A stretch of DNA of 64,000 nucleotides, from the NCBI GenBank assembly GCA_036746315.1, contig DAIOEK010000001.1, forward strand, positions 114,008 through 178,007. Reading direction: 5' to 3'. A program made the translations under genes and the position numbers. The stretch comes from DAIOEK01 sp036746315 (GTDB lineage Bacteria > Chloroflexota > Anaerolineae > Anaerolineales > Anaerolineaceae). Positions 17,472 through 26,603 of the stretch are shown here, piece after piece. The stretch's first letter is position 1, and each line of letters begins with the position of its first letter. The notes below the pieces were generated by a model. The model did no database searches, was not told the origin of the DNA, and saw only the letters and a list, made by a program, of their open reading frames with translations.

Positions 17472-18554
17472 TTAGAATTTGGCTAGTTTTCGTTGAATGC
17501 CGCCCGCAATTTCGGTGAGTGGAAGCACAGCATCTGCGACTCCAGCTTCATATACCGAACGCGGCATCCCCCAGACAATACAGGTGGATTCATCTTCTGC
17601 AATAACATATCCACCCGCCTCATGCACCAGTTGGCAGCCTGTTGTTCCATCGCTACCCATTCCGGTTAATATCACGCTCATCATGGATTTTCCATATTGT
17701 GGAACCATGGATGCCAGGGTCACATCAATTGCAGGTCTGACACCATGTACGGTAGGGTTCTGATTAAGCGTAACCTGTCCATTTCGGTCGAAAAGCATAT
17801 GGAATCCACCGGGTGCCAGTAATGCGCGACCAACTTCGAGTTTGTCGCCGGGTTCAGCTTCTTTCACTTTAATACGTGAGATTGAATCCAATCGGTCAGC
17901 TAAAGAGCGGGTAAACCCCACTGGCATATGCTGAACAATCACTACTGCCGCAGGCAAAGTTTCTGGAAGTTCCGGTACCAACGTGTTAAGTGCCCGCGGA
18001 CCGCCGGTAGACGAACCAATAAACAGTACTTTGTCACTCGCGCCCAAGGTTCTGGTTGTTTTAATGCCCTGCTTGAGGCTCGAAGCCGGAATAGGGATCC
18101 GCCGTTGATGTGTGGATAGTGAATATACCTTTGTCGAAGCAGCCTTAATAATTTTTTCGGCAGCATCAGCCATCACCGCATGGATGTTGGCTTTGTTGCC
18201 TGGTTTTGCAATAAAATCTACTGCGCCAAGAGTAAGCGCCTGAACGGTTTCAACCGTACCTTCAGAGGTTAGACTGCTCAACATCACTACCGGCAGGGGG
18301 AACCTGGTCATTATTTCACGTAGTGTGGATATGCCGTCCAGGTGAGGCATTTCCACATCCAACGTCACGACATCGGGATTCAGTTTGGGGATAAGTTCGA
18401 GGGCTTCATTACCATCGCGGGCAGAACCTACCACGGTGATACGTGGGTGATCTCCAAGATGTTTGGCGATGGTGAAGCGCATGAAGGCAGAATCATCCAC
18501 GACCAGTACGCGGATGTTCTTTTCCTCTTCCGGCAATCCCCTTAGAATCGTCAT
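17472..18554 (-). CDS. cheB: Chemotaxis methylesterase/glutamine deamidase CheB
   Basis: A response regulator with an enzymatic output that removes methyl groups from receptors. The receiver domain (about 14-135) has VLVVDDSAF and a phospho-acceptor in VTLDVEMPHLDG (Asp66). The esterase domain has the catalytic Ser in FIGSSTGGPRAL, His in VIVQHMPVGFT and Asp in ILTGMGSDGTTG. The length of 360 residues is normal. It follows cheY by 12 bases. A GGGAGAA site precedes the ATG. Confidence 0.96.
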   Translation of the reverse strand: MTILRGLPEEEKNIRVLVVDDSAFMRFTIAKHLGDHPRITVVGSARDGNEALELIPKLNPDVVTLDVEMPHLDGISTLREIMTRFPLPVVMLSSLTSEGTVETVQALTLGAVDFIAKPGNKANIHAVMADAAEKIIKAASTKVYSLSTHQRRIPIPASSLKQGIKTTRTLGASDKVLFIGSSTGGPRALNTLVPELPETLPAAVVIVQHMPVGFTRSLADRLDSISRIKVKEAEPGDKLEVGRALLAPGGFHMLFDRNGQVTLNQNPTVHGVRPAIDVTLASMVPQYGKSMMSVILTGMGSDGTTGCQLVHEAGGYVIAEDESTCIVWGMPRSVYEAGVADAVLPLTEIAGGIQRKLAKF

Positions 18555-18566
18555 GAGCTGTTCTCC

Positions 18567-18923
18567 CTAACCTAATAGTTTGTTAATGGCACTCAAGACA
18601 CGATCCCTTTCAAATGGTTTGACTACAAAGTCTTTTGCCCCTGATTTGACAGCCTCAAGTACCACAGATTCTTGACCGAGGGCGGTAAGCATCACGACCT
18701 TGGCATTTGGATCAATTTTCCGTAGTTCCTTTAGCGCGGTTAGGCCGTCCATCTCCGGCATGGTAATATCCATGAGCACCATGTCCGGTTTGTTGGCTTT
18801 ATAAGCTTCGATGGCTTTTAACCCATTGTCAGCCTCGATAACTTCAAAGCCGTCTGTGGTGAGCATTTTGGAAATCCTCACCCGAAGAAACTCTGCGTCA
18901 TCAACAATTAAGATTTTTGTCAT
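18567..18923 (-). CDS. cheY: Chemotaxis response regulator CheY
   Basis: A single-domain receiver, 118 residues, that carries the signal from CheA to the switch protein FliM. All active-site residues are in place: Asp8 and Asp9 (ILIVDDAEF), phospho-acceptor Asp52 (LMDITMPEMDG), Thr80 (VVMLTALG) and Lys102 (VVKPFERD). FliM in this window keeps the N-terminal peptide that CheY-P binds. It lies 17 bases after cheD in the che operon. Confidence 0.95.
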   Translation of the reverse strand: MTKILIVDDAEFLRVRISKMLTTDGFEVIEADNGLKAIEAYKANKPDMVLMDITMPEMDGLTALKELRKIDPNAKVVMLTALGQESVVLEAVKSGAKDFVVKPFERDRVLSAINKLLG

Positions 18924-18940
18924 TGTGACTCCTCTGAAAG

Positions 18941-19423
18941 TTATAAATCTCTTTCCGTGCCGCCAATCATGCGTACGGTCATCTTGCCTTGAGCTACATA
19001 TAGTCGCACGGTGCGACCAGTATTACCACCTACTTCTGAATTCATAACCTGGATGTTCAACTTATCAAACATTGCCTTGGCAGCTGCAGCATTTCGGGTG
19101 CCAATATCAAAAGTCTTGCTTAACGTTGTATTTATGAGCATATTCGCCCCACCCGCCATATAGACTTTGATCTTACGCATATCAGCCCCAGCCTGTTTCA
19201 TCTTTTCGAGCATGACCGGAATCCCCGTATCAACAAACTTGGTGGAAGTTTTATCACCATCGGTGTTCTCGGGTAACACCGCATGCAGCAATCCTCCGAC
19301 TTTGCTGGTAGGGCAAATCATCCCAACGCCAACGCAAGATCCAAGACCGTAAGCAACCAGAATGTCTTCTGGATTCTTACTGATCACCAATTCTCCCAAA
19401 CCAACACTTAGCGTGTTTGTCAT
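18941..19423 (-). CDS. cheD: Chemoreceptor glutamine deamidase CheD
   Basis: Deamidates receptor glutamines and, in CheC systems, binds CheC to tune CheY-P dephosphorylation. About 160 residues from the ATG that overlaps the cheC stop (ATGA); a longer frame upstream lacks support. The catalytic Cys is in YGLGSCVGVGM and the His in GGLLHAVLP, as in the family. It lies directly after cheC, which fits the known CheC-CheD partnership. AAGGA precedes the chosen start. Confidence 0.93.
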   Translation of the reverse strand: MTNTLSVGLGELVISKNPEDILVAYGLGSCVGVGMICPTSKVGGLLHAVLPENTDGDKTSTKFVDTGIPVMLEKMKQAGADMRKIKVYMAGGANMLINTTLSKTFDIGTRNAAAAKAMFDKLNIQVMNSEVGGNTGRTVRLYVAQGKMTVRMIGGTERDL

Positions 19424-20034
19424 ATATCCTTCTGAACAAAGTAAGTTTCTAGGCTGGCTGGATCGGGAATTACCCAAAAATCTGCCTCAACGGCTCTTTC
19501 GGCATATTTGAAACTTGCCTGGAAGGTGAGTACATATTCACTGATACCCCCCGTTGTCGCTACGATAATATCGAGGATCGCGCCGATCATATCCACCATG
19601 ACCGCCGGGGGTGTTGGTCGCGATGATATCCCAGTGCTGGCTGCAACCGCATTCATAAAGAACGAGGCGGTGAGGTTACCTACTTCGGCTAAAGCAGATC
19701 GTTCTATGGACCCCAGTTGTTGTGTGGAACCCGGTGGAATTTCCATGAGCATATCCACCATTTCCAGTGCTTTTTCATAGGGGAAAACCAACATGAAATG
19801 TCCAGCTAGATCTCCCTCTGCTTTCAAATAAATTCCCACGGCCTCATTTTCCGGTCCGCCAAGTGCCGTAGGAATGTCAGTTACCTTCATCAACTTTACA
19901 CAGGGATTATCGACAGTTAGTGTTCCACCAATCATAGTGGATAACCCATTTGCGGCTGAAACCAGACCTTCCTTTGCTATAGTCTGAAGAACTTTCATCA
20001 ATTCTTCACTGAAGTATGCCGGTTCATTCGTCAT
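19420..20034 (-). CDS. cheC: CheY-P phosphatase CheC
   Basis: A CheC-type phosphatase and CheD partner, about 204 residues from the ATG at 20034 (good GAAGGA site). A longer frame to 20142 would run into cheA and is not supported. CheC usually has two E-x-x-N active sites. Here the second is intact (SALAEVGNLTASFF), while the first position reads KEGLVSAANGLST, where the expected Asn is Val, so one site looks inactive. The downstream overlap with cheD (ATGA) suggests coupled translation of the two partners. Confidence 0.88.
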   Translation of the reverse strand: MTNEPAYFSEELMKVLQTIAKEGLVSAANGLSTMIGGTLTVDNPCVKLMKVTDIPTALGGPENEAVGIYLKAEGDLAGHFMLVFPYEKALEMVDMLMEIPPGSTQQLGSIERSALAEVGNLTASFFMNAVAASTGISSRPTPPAVMVDMIGAILDIIVATTGGISEYVLTFQASFKYAERAVEADFWVIPDPASLETYFVQKDI

Positions 20035-20050
20035 GTGTTTTTCCTTCTGA

Positions 20051-22453
20051 TTAATGTAATCCTGCGAGCTTATACAAACCCGGAACGTCAACAATGAGAG
20101 CCACTTGACCATCCCCCAGAATTGCCGCACTGGAAATTCCAATGGTTTCGCCTACGACCGAGCTGAGGGATTTTACAACCACCTCTTCCTCGCCAACCAG
20201 TGCATCCACGACCAGGCCAATTTCCACCTTGCTGGACCGGACAACCACCATATAGTAGTCGTCCTTTTTCTTGGCTTCTTTTCCCAGTTCGAATGCTTCA
20301 GCCAGATCTAATAGTGAAATAACTTTATTGCGAAGCTTGGTCACTGGACGGTTGCTCACATAAGAAATATCCTTGCCTTCCAGTCGTTGCGTTTCGATCA
20401 CCATTACCAAAGGTACGGCAAAGGTAATATCTCGGACACGAACCAGCAGAGTTGGGACGATTGCCAAAGTAAGTGGTAATGAGATGGTGAAAACACTGCC
20501 TGTGCCTTTGTGTGTTTCAACCAGGATGGTGCCATTCAATCTCTCGATGTTGTTCCTGACGATATCCATGCCGACACCTCGACCGGAGATATCAGAAACT
20601 GCTTTGGCGGTGGATACACCAGAAGCAAAAATAAGATCTATGGCTTTTTCATTATCCATGATGGTGGCATCGGTTTCGGTAATAATGCCTTTTTGAACCG
20701 CACTGCGTTTCAGCTTATCCACATCCAATCCCTTGCCGTCATCTTCCACAGTCAGGATGATGCGCCCCTGCTCATGCCGGGCAGAGAGAACAACCGTGCC
20801 TCGCGGGTTCTTTCCTGCGGCAATTCGTTCGGCTGGCGTTTCAATTCCATGATCCACGGAGTTGCGGAGCAAGTGGATGAGCGGGTCATTGATTTCTTCG
20901 ATTACGGAGCGGTCGAGTTCAGTATCCTGACCGCGGATTACCAGGTCGAGCTCTTTGCCGGTTTTCTGTGCCAGATCGCGCACCATTCGCGGGAATTTGC
21001 TGAACACATTGGCTACCGGCTGCATACGAATATGCATTACTTCTTCCTGTAGTTGATCGGTGATTCTGCCAATGTGGACAACCGTATCCGACAGCATACT
21101 GACTTTTTCATTCCCGCGATAAGAGACTTCAAGTTGGTTGCGCAATTGATACAATCGGTTGCGATCAGTAATCAATTCGCCTACCAGGTTCATAAGCGCA
21201 TCCAATCGTTCCACACTGGTTCGGACGGTCTTATCAACGGATTTCTCTTTGGCTTTTTCAGCATCCTGTGCGGCCTGCAATGCGGCACGTTGAGCCTGCA
21301 TATATTTTGCCGTTGCCCGTTCAAGTAGTTCCGGGTCGCAAACGCCCATCTGTATCAACACCTGGCCTAACAGGGGTGGTTGGGCTCCACTTGCTTTGCT
21401 GATTTCTTTCTGACGCTTTAATGCCGCTTCCAGGTCCTTCTGGGTGATGGTACCGTTTTCCACCAAGAAATCGCCCAAACGTGGTGGCTCACGAGAACTT
21501 TTTTCATCAGAATCTGCGGGCGAAAGTGATTTTGGCTGAACAAGTTCGATTACCGAATCATCCAGAACAAGGCGATCGATCTCGGATATACGGGTGAGAT
21601 CCTGTCGAATGATGTTAATGGGTTGTGTAGGCACAAACTTGACCTTGAAATGGGTCACAGGTTTGGAACTTTCGATCTCTTCCAGCTCGGGATCCATTTC
21701 CAGAATGGTTCCGGCGCTTTGCAGTGCCATCATTATTTGGAAGGCTCTGGCTGCAGAAGCAATGCTCTTGGGCGAGATATCTGCTTCCACCAGGATGAAT
21801 TTATCGCTGATGGGTACAGTGGGGGTTGCCGGCGTAGTGGGTTGTTTAGGGGATTCTGCTTTTTCTTCTTTGATAGATTCTGACGGATTTTCAATTGCCT
21901 CATTTTCAACCGCTTTTACTTTGCGCGGTTTTTTTGCCGGAACGGATTTTTCTGCTTTCACTTGTGGTTTTTCGATTATCGGTTGAGCTTTGGGTGCCAG
22001 GCTCTGTGCCTTGGCTGGCTGTGTGGAAGCTCCGGAATATGGGGCAGCCCCGGCAGAGACAGCCGTAATGTAATTCTGGATTGCTTCCACCAGGAAAGCC
22101 ACATCCACCTCGGATTCATGCAGATCGATCACTTCTTCCCTGAGAAGACGCAGGCCGTCAATGGATTGCAGGCAAACATCCACAAATTGCGAAGTCACCG
22201 GGTACGTCTTCTTACGGATGCCATCGAATCCATTTTCAAGGGCATGAGTCAGATCCACCAGGCGTTTGTGCCCGATCATCCCCGCCATTCCCTTGAGGGT
22301 GTGAGCGGCTCGAAAGAGAGCTTGCACCAGGTCTTCATCGTCAGATTGCTGCTCCAGATGTACCAGCCCTTCTTCCAGTACGGTGAGCTGGTCTTCTGTT
22401 TCTGCCAAAAATATGGGCATTTCGTCCGGGCTTATATCAAATACCAAATCCAT
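20051..22453 (-). CDS. cheA: Chemotaxis histidine kinase CheA with an added MshEN-like module
   Basis: The central kinase of the chemotaxis array, 800 residues. P1/HPt has phospho-His51 in AAHTLKGMAGMIG. A Pro/Ala/Lys-rich linker (about 135-215) leads to a P2-like domain (about 218-300) for CheY/CheB docking. An unusual pair of repeats follows at 325-384: RLGDFLVENG, TITQKDLEAALKRQ, then a looser copy LLGQVLIQMG. P3 dimerisation helices begin near 405, the P4 ATPase has LLRNSVDHGIE and GRGVGMDIV, and P5 binds CheW. The repeat pair matches the MshEN cyclic-di-GMP motif. It is first in the che operon, with an AGGAGG-like site before the ATG. Confidence 0.95.
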   Translation of the reverse strand: MDLVFDISPDEMPIFLAETEDQLTVLEEGLVHLEQQSDDEDLVQALFRAAHTLKGMAGMIGHKRLVDLTHALENGFDGIRKKTYPVTSQFVDVCLQSIDGLRLLREEVIDLHESEVDVAFLVEAIQNYITAVSAGAAPYSGASTQPAKAQSLAPKAQPIIEKPQVKAEKSVPAKKPRKVKAVENEAIENPSESIKEEKAESPKQPTTPATPTVPISDKFILVEADISPKSIASAARAFQIMMALQSAGTILEMDPELEEIESSKPVTHFKVKFVPTQPINIIRQDLTRISEIDRLVLDDSVIELVQPKSLSPADSDEKSSREPPRLGDFLVENGTITQKDLEAALKRQKEISKASGAQPPLLGQVLIQMGVCDPELLERATAKYMQAQRAALQAAQDAEKAKEKSVDKTVRTSVERLDALMNLVGELITDRNRLYQLRNQLEVSYRGNEKVSMLSDTVVHIGRITDQLQEEVMHIRMQPVANVFSKFPRMVRDLAQKTGKELDLVIRGQDTELDRSVIEEINDPLIHLLRNSVDHGIETPAERIAAGKNPRGTVVLSARHEQGRIILTVEDDGKGLDVDKLKRSAVQKGIITETDATIMDNEKAIDLIFASGVSTAKAVSDISGRGVGMDIVRNNIERLNGTILVETHKGTGSVFTISLPLTLAIVPTLLVRVRDITFAVPLVMVIETQRLEGKDISYVSNRPVTKLRNKVISLLDLAEAFELGKEAKKKDDYYMVVVRSSKVEIGLVVDALVGEEEVVVKSLSSVVGETIGISSAAILGDGQVALIVDVPGLYKLAGLH

Positions 22454-22973
22454 ACATATCCTCCAGGAGGACTACTATTAGCGTTACGTCAAACAAATAA
22501 CCGCAGAGAAATTAAAATATGCTCTCCGGTTGAGTTGTAACACAGATGAAACTGAAAGCTCTATAAACCAAGCGTAAAATTTGTGCTAAGAGGACATGAA
22601 TATCCATGCACATTGTCATCCCGCCATAACAGTGAAATTATTTCAAAGCATGAATCAGTTTTATCTGGCTCAAGCTTGCAGATATTTGTTTATTGAGGAT
22701 TGTTTGTTTCTTCATCCCATTATGCATGAGGCATTATCCATTTGCATGGTTCTTGGAGGGCGGTAATCGTATGATCGGAATTCGTGAGATCACAGCCACC
22801 CGCAGTCAAATTCCCCAATCTTTGTGTTTCTATGCGGAATTGTCAGCCGCCGAATGGGTGTTAATTTTTTCCTTTACTCTGCCTTTATGCGTCTTTCAGT
22901 TCGCTTTTATTCCCAAGTAAAAATTGGATTGTAAAATGAAAACAGCAAGAATCCATCCTTATATTGGGGTTGG
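22454..22973. other. Divergent intergenic region between cheA and the glycosyltransferase genes
   Basis: A 520-base stretch that must hold the promoters of the che operon (-) and of the + strand cluster. No clear sigma-28 (TAAA...GCCGATAA) or strong sigma-70 pair was recognised on either strand. A possible 49-codon reading frame on + (22771-22920) is preceded by GGAGGG at a long spacing and ends in a hydrophobic tail. There is too little evidence to call it a gene. Confidence 0.5.
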
Positions 22974-24674
22974 ATGTTTGTACGTATCAAGGTTTCTTTT
23001 ATGACGCTTACTACACTTCAACAAACCGATCTGCAATTTCGAATCAGCATTGCCCGTGGGCATCTTCGAAGTAATGATGTTAAAGAAGCTGCCAGGGTTT
23101 TCGCTACTTGTATTATTGATTACCCGGAAGATTTGGAGTCGTACCTTGTTTTAGGTGATCTACAGTTGGCTGCTGAGGATGCTTCGCTCGCGTTAAGTTG
23201 TTATCAGGCGGCGTTGATGGTTTTCCCTGATCGGGTCGAATTGCAAAAAAGGATCCAGCTGACTCGTGCTGAATATGGACAAGTCGCCACCATTGCCGGG
23301 GATCAGTTTCGCAAATGGTTGAAATCACTTGCAAGTCGAGAGAATCCGATATCCGATGAATCTCTGGCGGAAGCGAGTGCATTATTGCAGGAGATTATTT
23401 CCAGCCAACAGCCGGCGGAATTGGTTGCCGAGAATCTGGATCGCATTGAAACCCTTTTACCTGCTTTTCTTGAGTTGAATATTCGCCAGGCAAAAGCCGA
23501 AAATCGCAATGATGTGCAGCGCGGATTGGAGCAAATAAAACAGACGCTGGTTTCCAATCAACCCGATCAGCCTGCTTTTGGTAATTACGGTCTACCCCGG
23601 CAGTTATCGGCACAGATTCCGGACAGGATAACTATTCTGGTCAGCGGTGAGATGCAATCTGCTTCACGCGTTCAAATGATGCTGGAAATCTTCAAGCAGC
23701 TTGGTGCAGATGTGATCTTGAAATCAGTGGATTCCCCAGATGATGGTTCCACCCCCGATTTAGTAATTGCATCCAATCCCCATTTGGATCCCTGGTTGTT
23801 GGAACAAATGGCCAGATACACTGCAGGCAAGATACCGATGGTGTTGGATCTGGAGATGGATTTCGAAAAGATGCCCATCACTCACCCGGATTATATGACA
23901 AAAGGATTGGGTTTGCCTGTGAACGCCAGGGCATACACTGCCGCCATGGTGCTCGCCGGTATGATCACCACCCCCAGTAAAATGTTTGCCGATCAGCTAA
24001 ATCATGCCGGACACCATGCTTTTTGCATTCCTGAAGGATGGTCACATAACAATCCCTTGTGGCAGAAACTTTCTCCAAAGCGCCCCACCATACATATCGG
24101 TTGGGTTGGGAATACCGGCTGTTTTGATGATATTGTCGAAATCCGCCGGATACTTATCCGTGTGATTCGCGAATTCCCCAATACTCAATTGATTATTTCG
24201 GAAGACGCAAAAGCTTTTCAATTGTTCGATAGCGTACCTGAAAATCGCAAATTATTTCTGCCGGAAGTGGCGGAAGAGGATTATCCCTATATTTACAATC
24301 AAATAGATATTCTGGCAGTTCCATTAAGAAATATTCCTTTCAATCATTCATTGCCGGATACACCGTTCATCTATGCCGGCATCAAACAAATTCCCTGGGT
24401 TGCCAGTAAAACGGCTTCAGCTTTGGAATGGAATTCCGGCGGGCTGACGGCTTCAACTTTGGAGGAATGGCATACCAACCTCCGTCAATTAGTGATGGAT
24501 GCCGAACTTCGTGAAAAATTGGGAAAGGCAGGCTATCGAAAATCGATGGGTCGAGAGACTGAGCAATTGATTCCCTATTGGCGGAATGTACTGCAAGAGG
24601 TATCTCAAACACCCTGGGCTGCTGCATCGACAAGGTCAAAAGACAAGAATTTTCATCAGCAGGAGGCTGAATGA
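22974..24674 (+). CDS. TPR-containing glycosyltransferase-like protein
   Basis: A 566-residue protein (557 from the ATG at 23001; neither start has a strong ribosome site). The N-terminal 100 residues form two to three TPR-like helical pairs (LGDLQLAAEDASLALSCYQ). The rest has a GT-B glycosyltransferase look: HIGWVGNTGCFDDIVEI starts the C-terminal Rossmann half, followed by LIISEDAKAF and the donor-site-like region DILAVPLRN, SLPDTPFIYAG. It overlaps the next GT-like gene by 4 bases (ATGA). Placement next to che/flagellar genes suggests filament or surface glycosylation, but the substrate cannot be inferred directly. Confidence 0.65.
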   Translation: MFVRIKVSFMTLTTLQQTDLQFRISIARGHLRSNDVKEAARVFATCIIDYPEDLESYLVLGDLQLAAEDASLALSCYQAALMVFPDRVELQKRIQLTRAEYGQVATIAGDQFRKWLKSLASRENPISDESLAEASALLQEIISSQQPAELVAENLDRIETLLPAFLELNIRQAKAENRNDVQRGLEQIKQTLVSNQPDQPAFGNYGLPRQLSAQIPDRITILVSGEMQSASRVQMMLEIFKQLGADVILKSVDSPDDGSTPDLVIASNPHLDPWLLEQMARYTAGKIPMVLDLEMDFEKMPITHPDYMTKGLGLPVNARAYTAAMVLAGMITTPSKMFADQLNHAGHHAFCIPEGWSHNNPLWQKLSPKRPTIHIGWVGNTGCFDDIVEIRRILIRVIREFPNTQLIISEDAKAFQLFDSVPENRKLFLPEVAEEDYPYIYNQIDILAVPLRNIPFNHSLPDTPFIYAGIKQIPWVASKTASALEWNSGGLTASTLEEWHTNLRQLVMDAELREKLGKAGYRKSMGRETEQLIPYWRNVLQEVSQTPWAAASTRSKDKNFHQQEAE

Positions 24675-25744
24675 AAATCCTTTTTGTGTATCCTGAAAAG
24701 CGACATTATCCATTTGTGCAGCAGAAATATAGTGCCTTGCAACGGGTGATGCATAAACACCATCAGGTAACTATTGATTTGCTGGATGGTCCTTCTTTTG
24801 GGCAACTCACTGCTGATGCAATTCGTTTGTGCTCTGAAGCCGACATTATTATTGTTCATGCAGCTATATTGATTTCCGCGTACAAGTCAGTTCAGCATTG
24901 GCGCGCCCGGGACAAAACCGTTATCGCAGATCTAGCGGAACCGATTGTTTATAACGAAGCAACACACAAATACCAGATCGGCGTCAAAGTGATCCCTTCG
25001 TTATCAGGTGAAGAAATTACACCGCTTATGGTTGATGACAACGAATTTACCTGGCTGTTGAAATTGGTGGAATATGGACTTACAAATTCCCGGCTGGTTG
25101 TAGAAGATTGGAAGGGAATACTTGAGGTTAAATATCTCCCCGATATGCTGGAATTGGATAAATACCTTAGTTACCCTTATGAATCTCATACCGGCCTGAT
25201 CTTTGGGGTTAACATTGCAAACGGCGGTATGCCCAAGCTGTATCAAACAGGCTTGCAGACTGCACTGGAGAAAGTTCTTCAACGCCATAAAGAAGTCAAA
25301 GTCATTGTGTATGGTGAGCATCCTCACCATGCGCATCTGCTAAAGGTGGACCCCGAACGGAAGTATTTCATTCCATCTTTGGAAAAGGCACAATGGCAAT
25401 CAATTTTGCCCTCCATTGATATTGGCTTGCTGCCCAGAATGGGGGATATTGACGACCGTTTGGGCAGTGAATCTGTGTTGGAGTTTATGGCAATGAAAAT
25501 TCCATGGGTGGGGAGTGAATCGGTTTCCCTATTTGCCCAGCGTTCATACGGCTGGTTGGTGAGCAACCAGCATTCATCTTGGACCAAAGTTCTTGAAGAT
25601 TTGATTGAACATATCGATAATTATCGTAGAGATACGGATGACTCCTATCTGTATGCAATTGGGCAGGGATTGGATGAGAATTTTGATCGACTGATTTCCA
25701 CTTGCATTCAAATTCACACACAAATTTGGGATGGAGTGAAATAA
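24671..25744 (+). CDS. Glycosyltransferase-like protein
   Basis: A 357-residue GT-B-like protein. An N-terminal Rossmann-like start MKILFVYPEKRHYPF precedes SEADIIIVHAAI and DKTVIADLAEP. The C-terminal half has VKVIVYGEHPHHAHLL, IDIGLLPR and LGSESVLEFMAMKIPWVGSE, as in group 1 transferases. It is translated with the preceding gene through an ATGA overlap and resembles it in fold. The pair plus the SUMF1-fold gene form a three-gene operon. The acceptor is unknown. Confidence 0.65.
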   Translation: MKILFVYPEKRHYPFVQQKYSALQRVMHKHHQVTIDLLDGPSFGQLTADAIRLCSEADIIIVHAAILISAYKSVQHWRARDKTVIADLAEPIVYNEATHKYQIGVKVIPSLSGEEITPLMVDDNEFTWLLKLVEYGLTNSRLVVEDWKGILEVKYLPDMLELDKYLSYPYESHTGLIFGVNIANGGMPKLYQTGLQTALEKVLQRHKEVKVIVYGEHPHHAHLLKVDPERKYFIPSLEKAQWQSILPSIDIGLLPRMGDIDDRLGSESVLEFMAMKIPWVGSESVSLFAQRSYGWLVSNQHSSWTKVLEDLIEHIDNYRRDTDDSYLYAIGQGLDENFDRLISTCIQIHTQIWDGVK

Positions 25745-25747
25745 AAA

Positions 25748-26563
25748 ATGCCACTTGGTGGAAAACAGAATCCAATTGATAACCCGGTTGATGAAGGTCA
25801 GGATCTATCAGCCAGATTACCCGAAATGGTATCCATACCGGCGGGAACTTTTCAGATGGGTACACCCGAACAGCATATCGCTGCATTGTTGGAGAAGGAA
25901 GATTGGGCGAGTGAATGGAATAGCTCGGATTTATTTGCAGTGGAATTACCAGCCCATCAGGTAACGTTGAATTCATATCAGATAGCAAAATATCCGGTTA
26001 CGAACGCTGAATATTATGTATTTGTCTTTAATACCGGATATAAAGTACCCAAAAATTGGGTGGGATTTAAATTTGCCGAAGGACTGGATGACCATCCCGT
26101 AACCAATGTTTCCAAAACGGATGTGGAGGCATATATCCAATGGCTCAATAAAGCAAGTGGTTCCCGGTATCGCTTGCCGACAGAAGCTGAATGGGAAAAG
26201 GCTGCGCGGGGTACCGAAGCGCGAATTTATCCGTGGGGAGAGAGCTTTGATCCCTGGCGCTGTAATACCATAGAAAGCGGCAAGAAACTTACCACTTCGG
26301 TCGGCGCATATTCACCCGGTGGGGATAGCATCTATGAGGTTGCCGATATGGTGGGGAATGTGTGGGAGTGGACGCGATCCATTTTGATGCCTTACCCCTA
26401 TAAAGCGGAGGATGGTCGCGAAGCTGCCGGGTCCCCCAATCAGAAGTTTGTTGTTCGCGGCGGTGCATGGTATTACAGCCGCGCTCTGGCGCGCTGTTCC
26501 AGCCGTGAAGGCGTACTGGCTGATTATATTTCTCCCGCTCTGGGTTTTCGCCTGGCAAAGTGA
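25748..26563 (+). CDS. SUMF1/FGE-fold protein lacking the catalytic cysteine pair
   Basis: A 271-residue protein with the formylglycine-generating-enzyme (SUMF1) fold: MVSIPAGTFQMG, YPVTNAEY, RLPTEAEWEKAARG, YPWGE, DMVGNVWEW and a C-terminal GFRLAK. True FGE enzymes need two cysteines in the late RGGS segment. Here that segment reads RGGAWYYSRALARCSSREG with only one cysteine, so formylglycine synthesis is unlikely. Such non-enzymatic members serve as binding or other catalytic modules. It starts 3 bases after the GT-like gene and completes its operon. No signal peptide is visible. Confidence 0.8.
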   Translation: MPLGGKQNPIDNPVDEGQDLSARLPEMVSIPAGTFQMGTPEQHIAALLEKEDWASEWNSSDLFAVELPAHQVTLNSYQIAKYPVTNAEYYVFVFNTGYKVPKNWVGFKFAEGLDDHPVTNVSKTDVEAYIQWLNKASGSRYRLPTEAEWEKAARGTEARIYPWGESFDPWRCNTIESGKKLTTSVGAYSPGGDSIYEVADMVGNVWEWTRSILMPYPYKAEDGREAAGSPNQKFVVRGGAWYYSRALARCSSREGVLADYISPALGFRLAK

Positions 26564-26603
26564 AATAATTTGCCGGTGATACTGATAACGAAACCTGTCA
26601 GTA

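Noticed and set aside
22693..22920. Small + strand reading frame in the cheA upstream gap
   Set aside because: Weak ribosome-site spacing, no recognisable domain and no coding context; left as part of the intergenic description.
25748..26563. Target protein of a diversity-generating retroelement (C-type lectin-like end)
   Set aside because: No reverse transcriptase or template repeat was seen near it; the ending is shared by all SUMF1-fold proteins.
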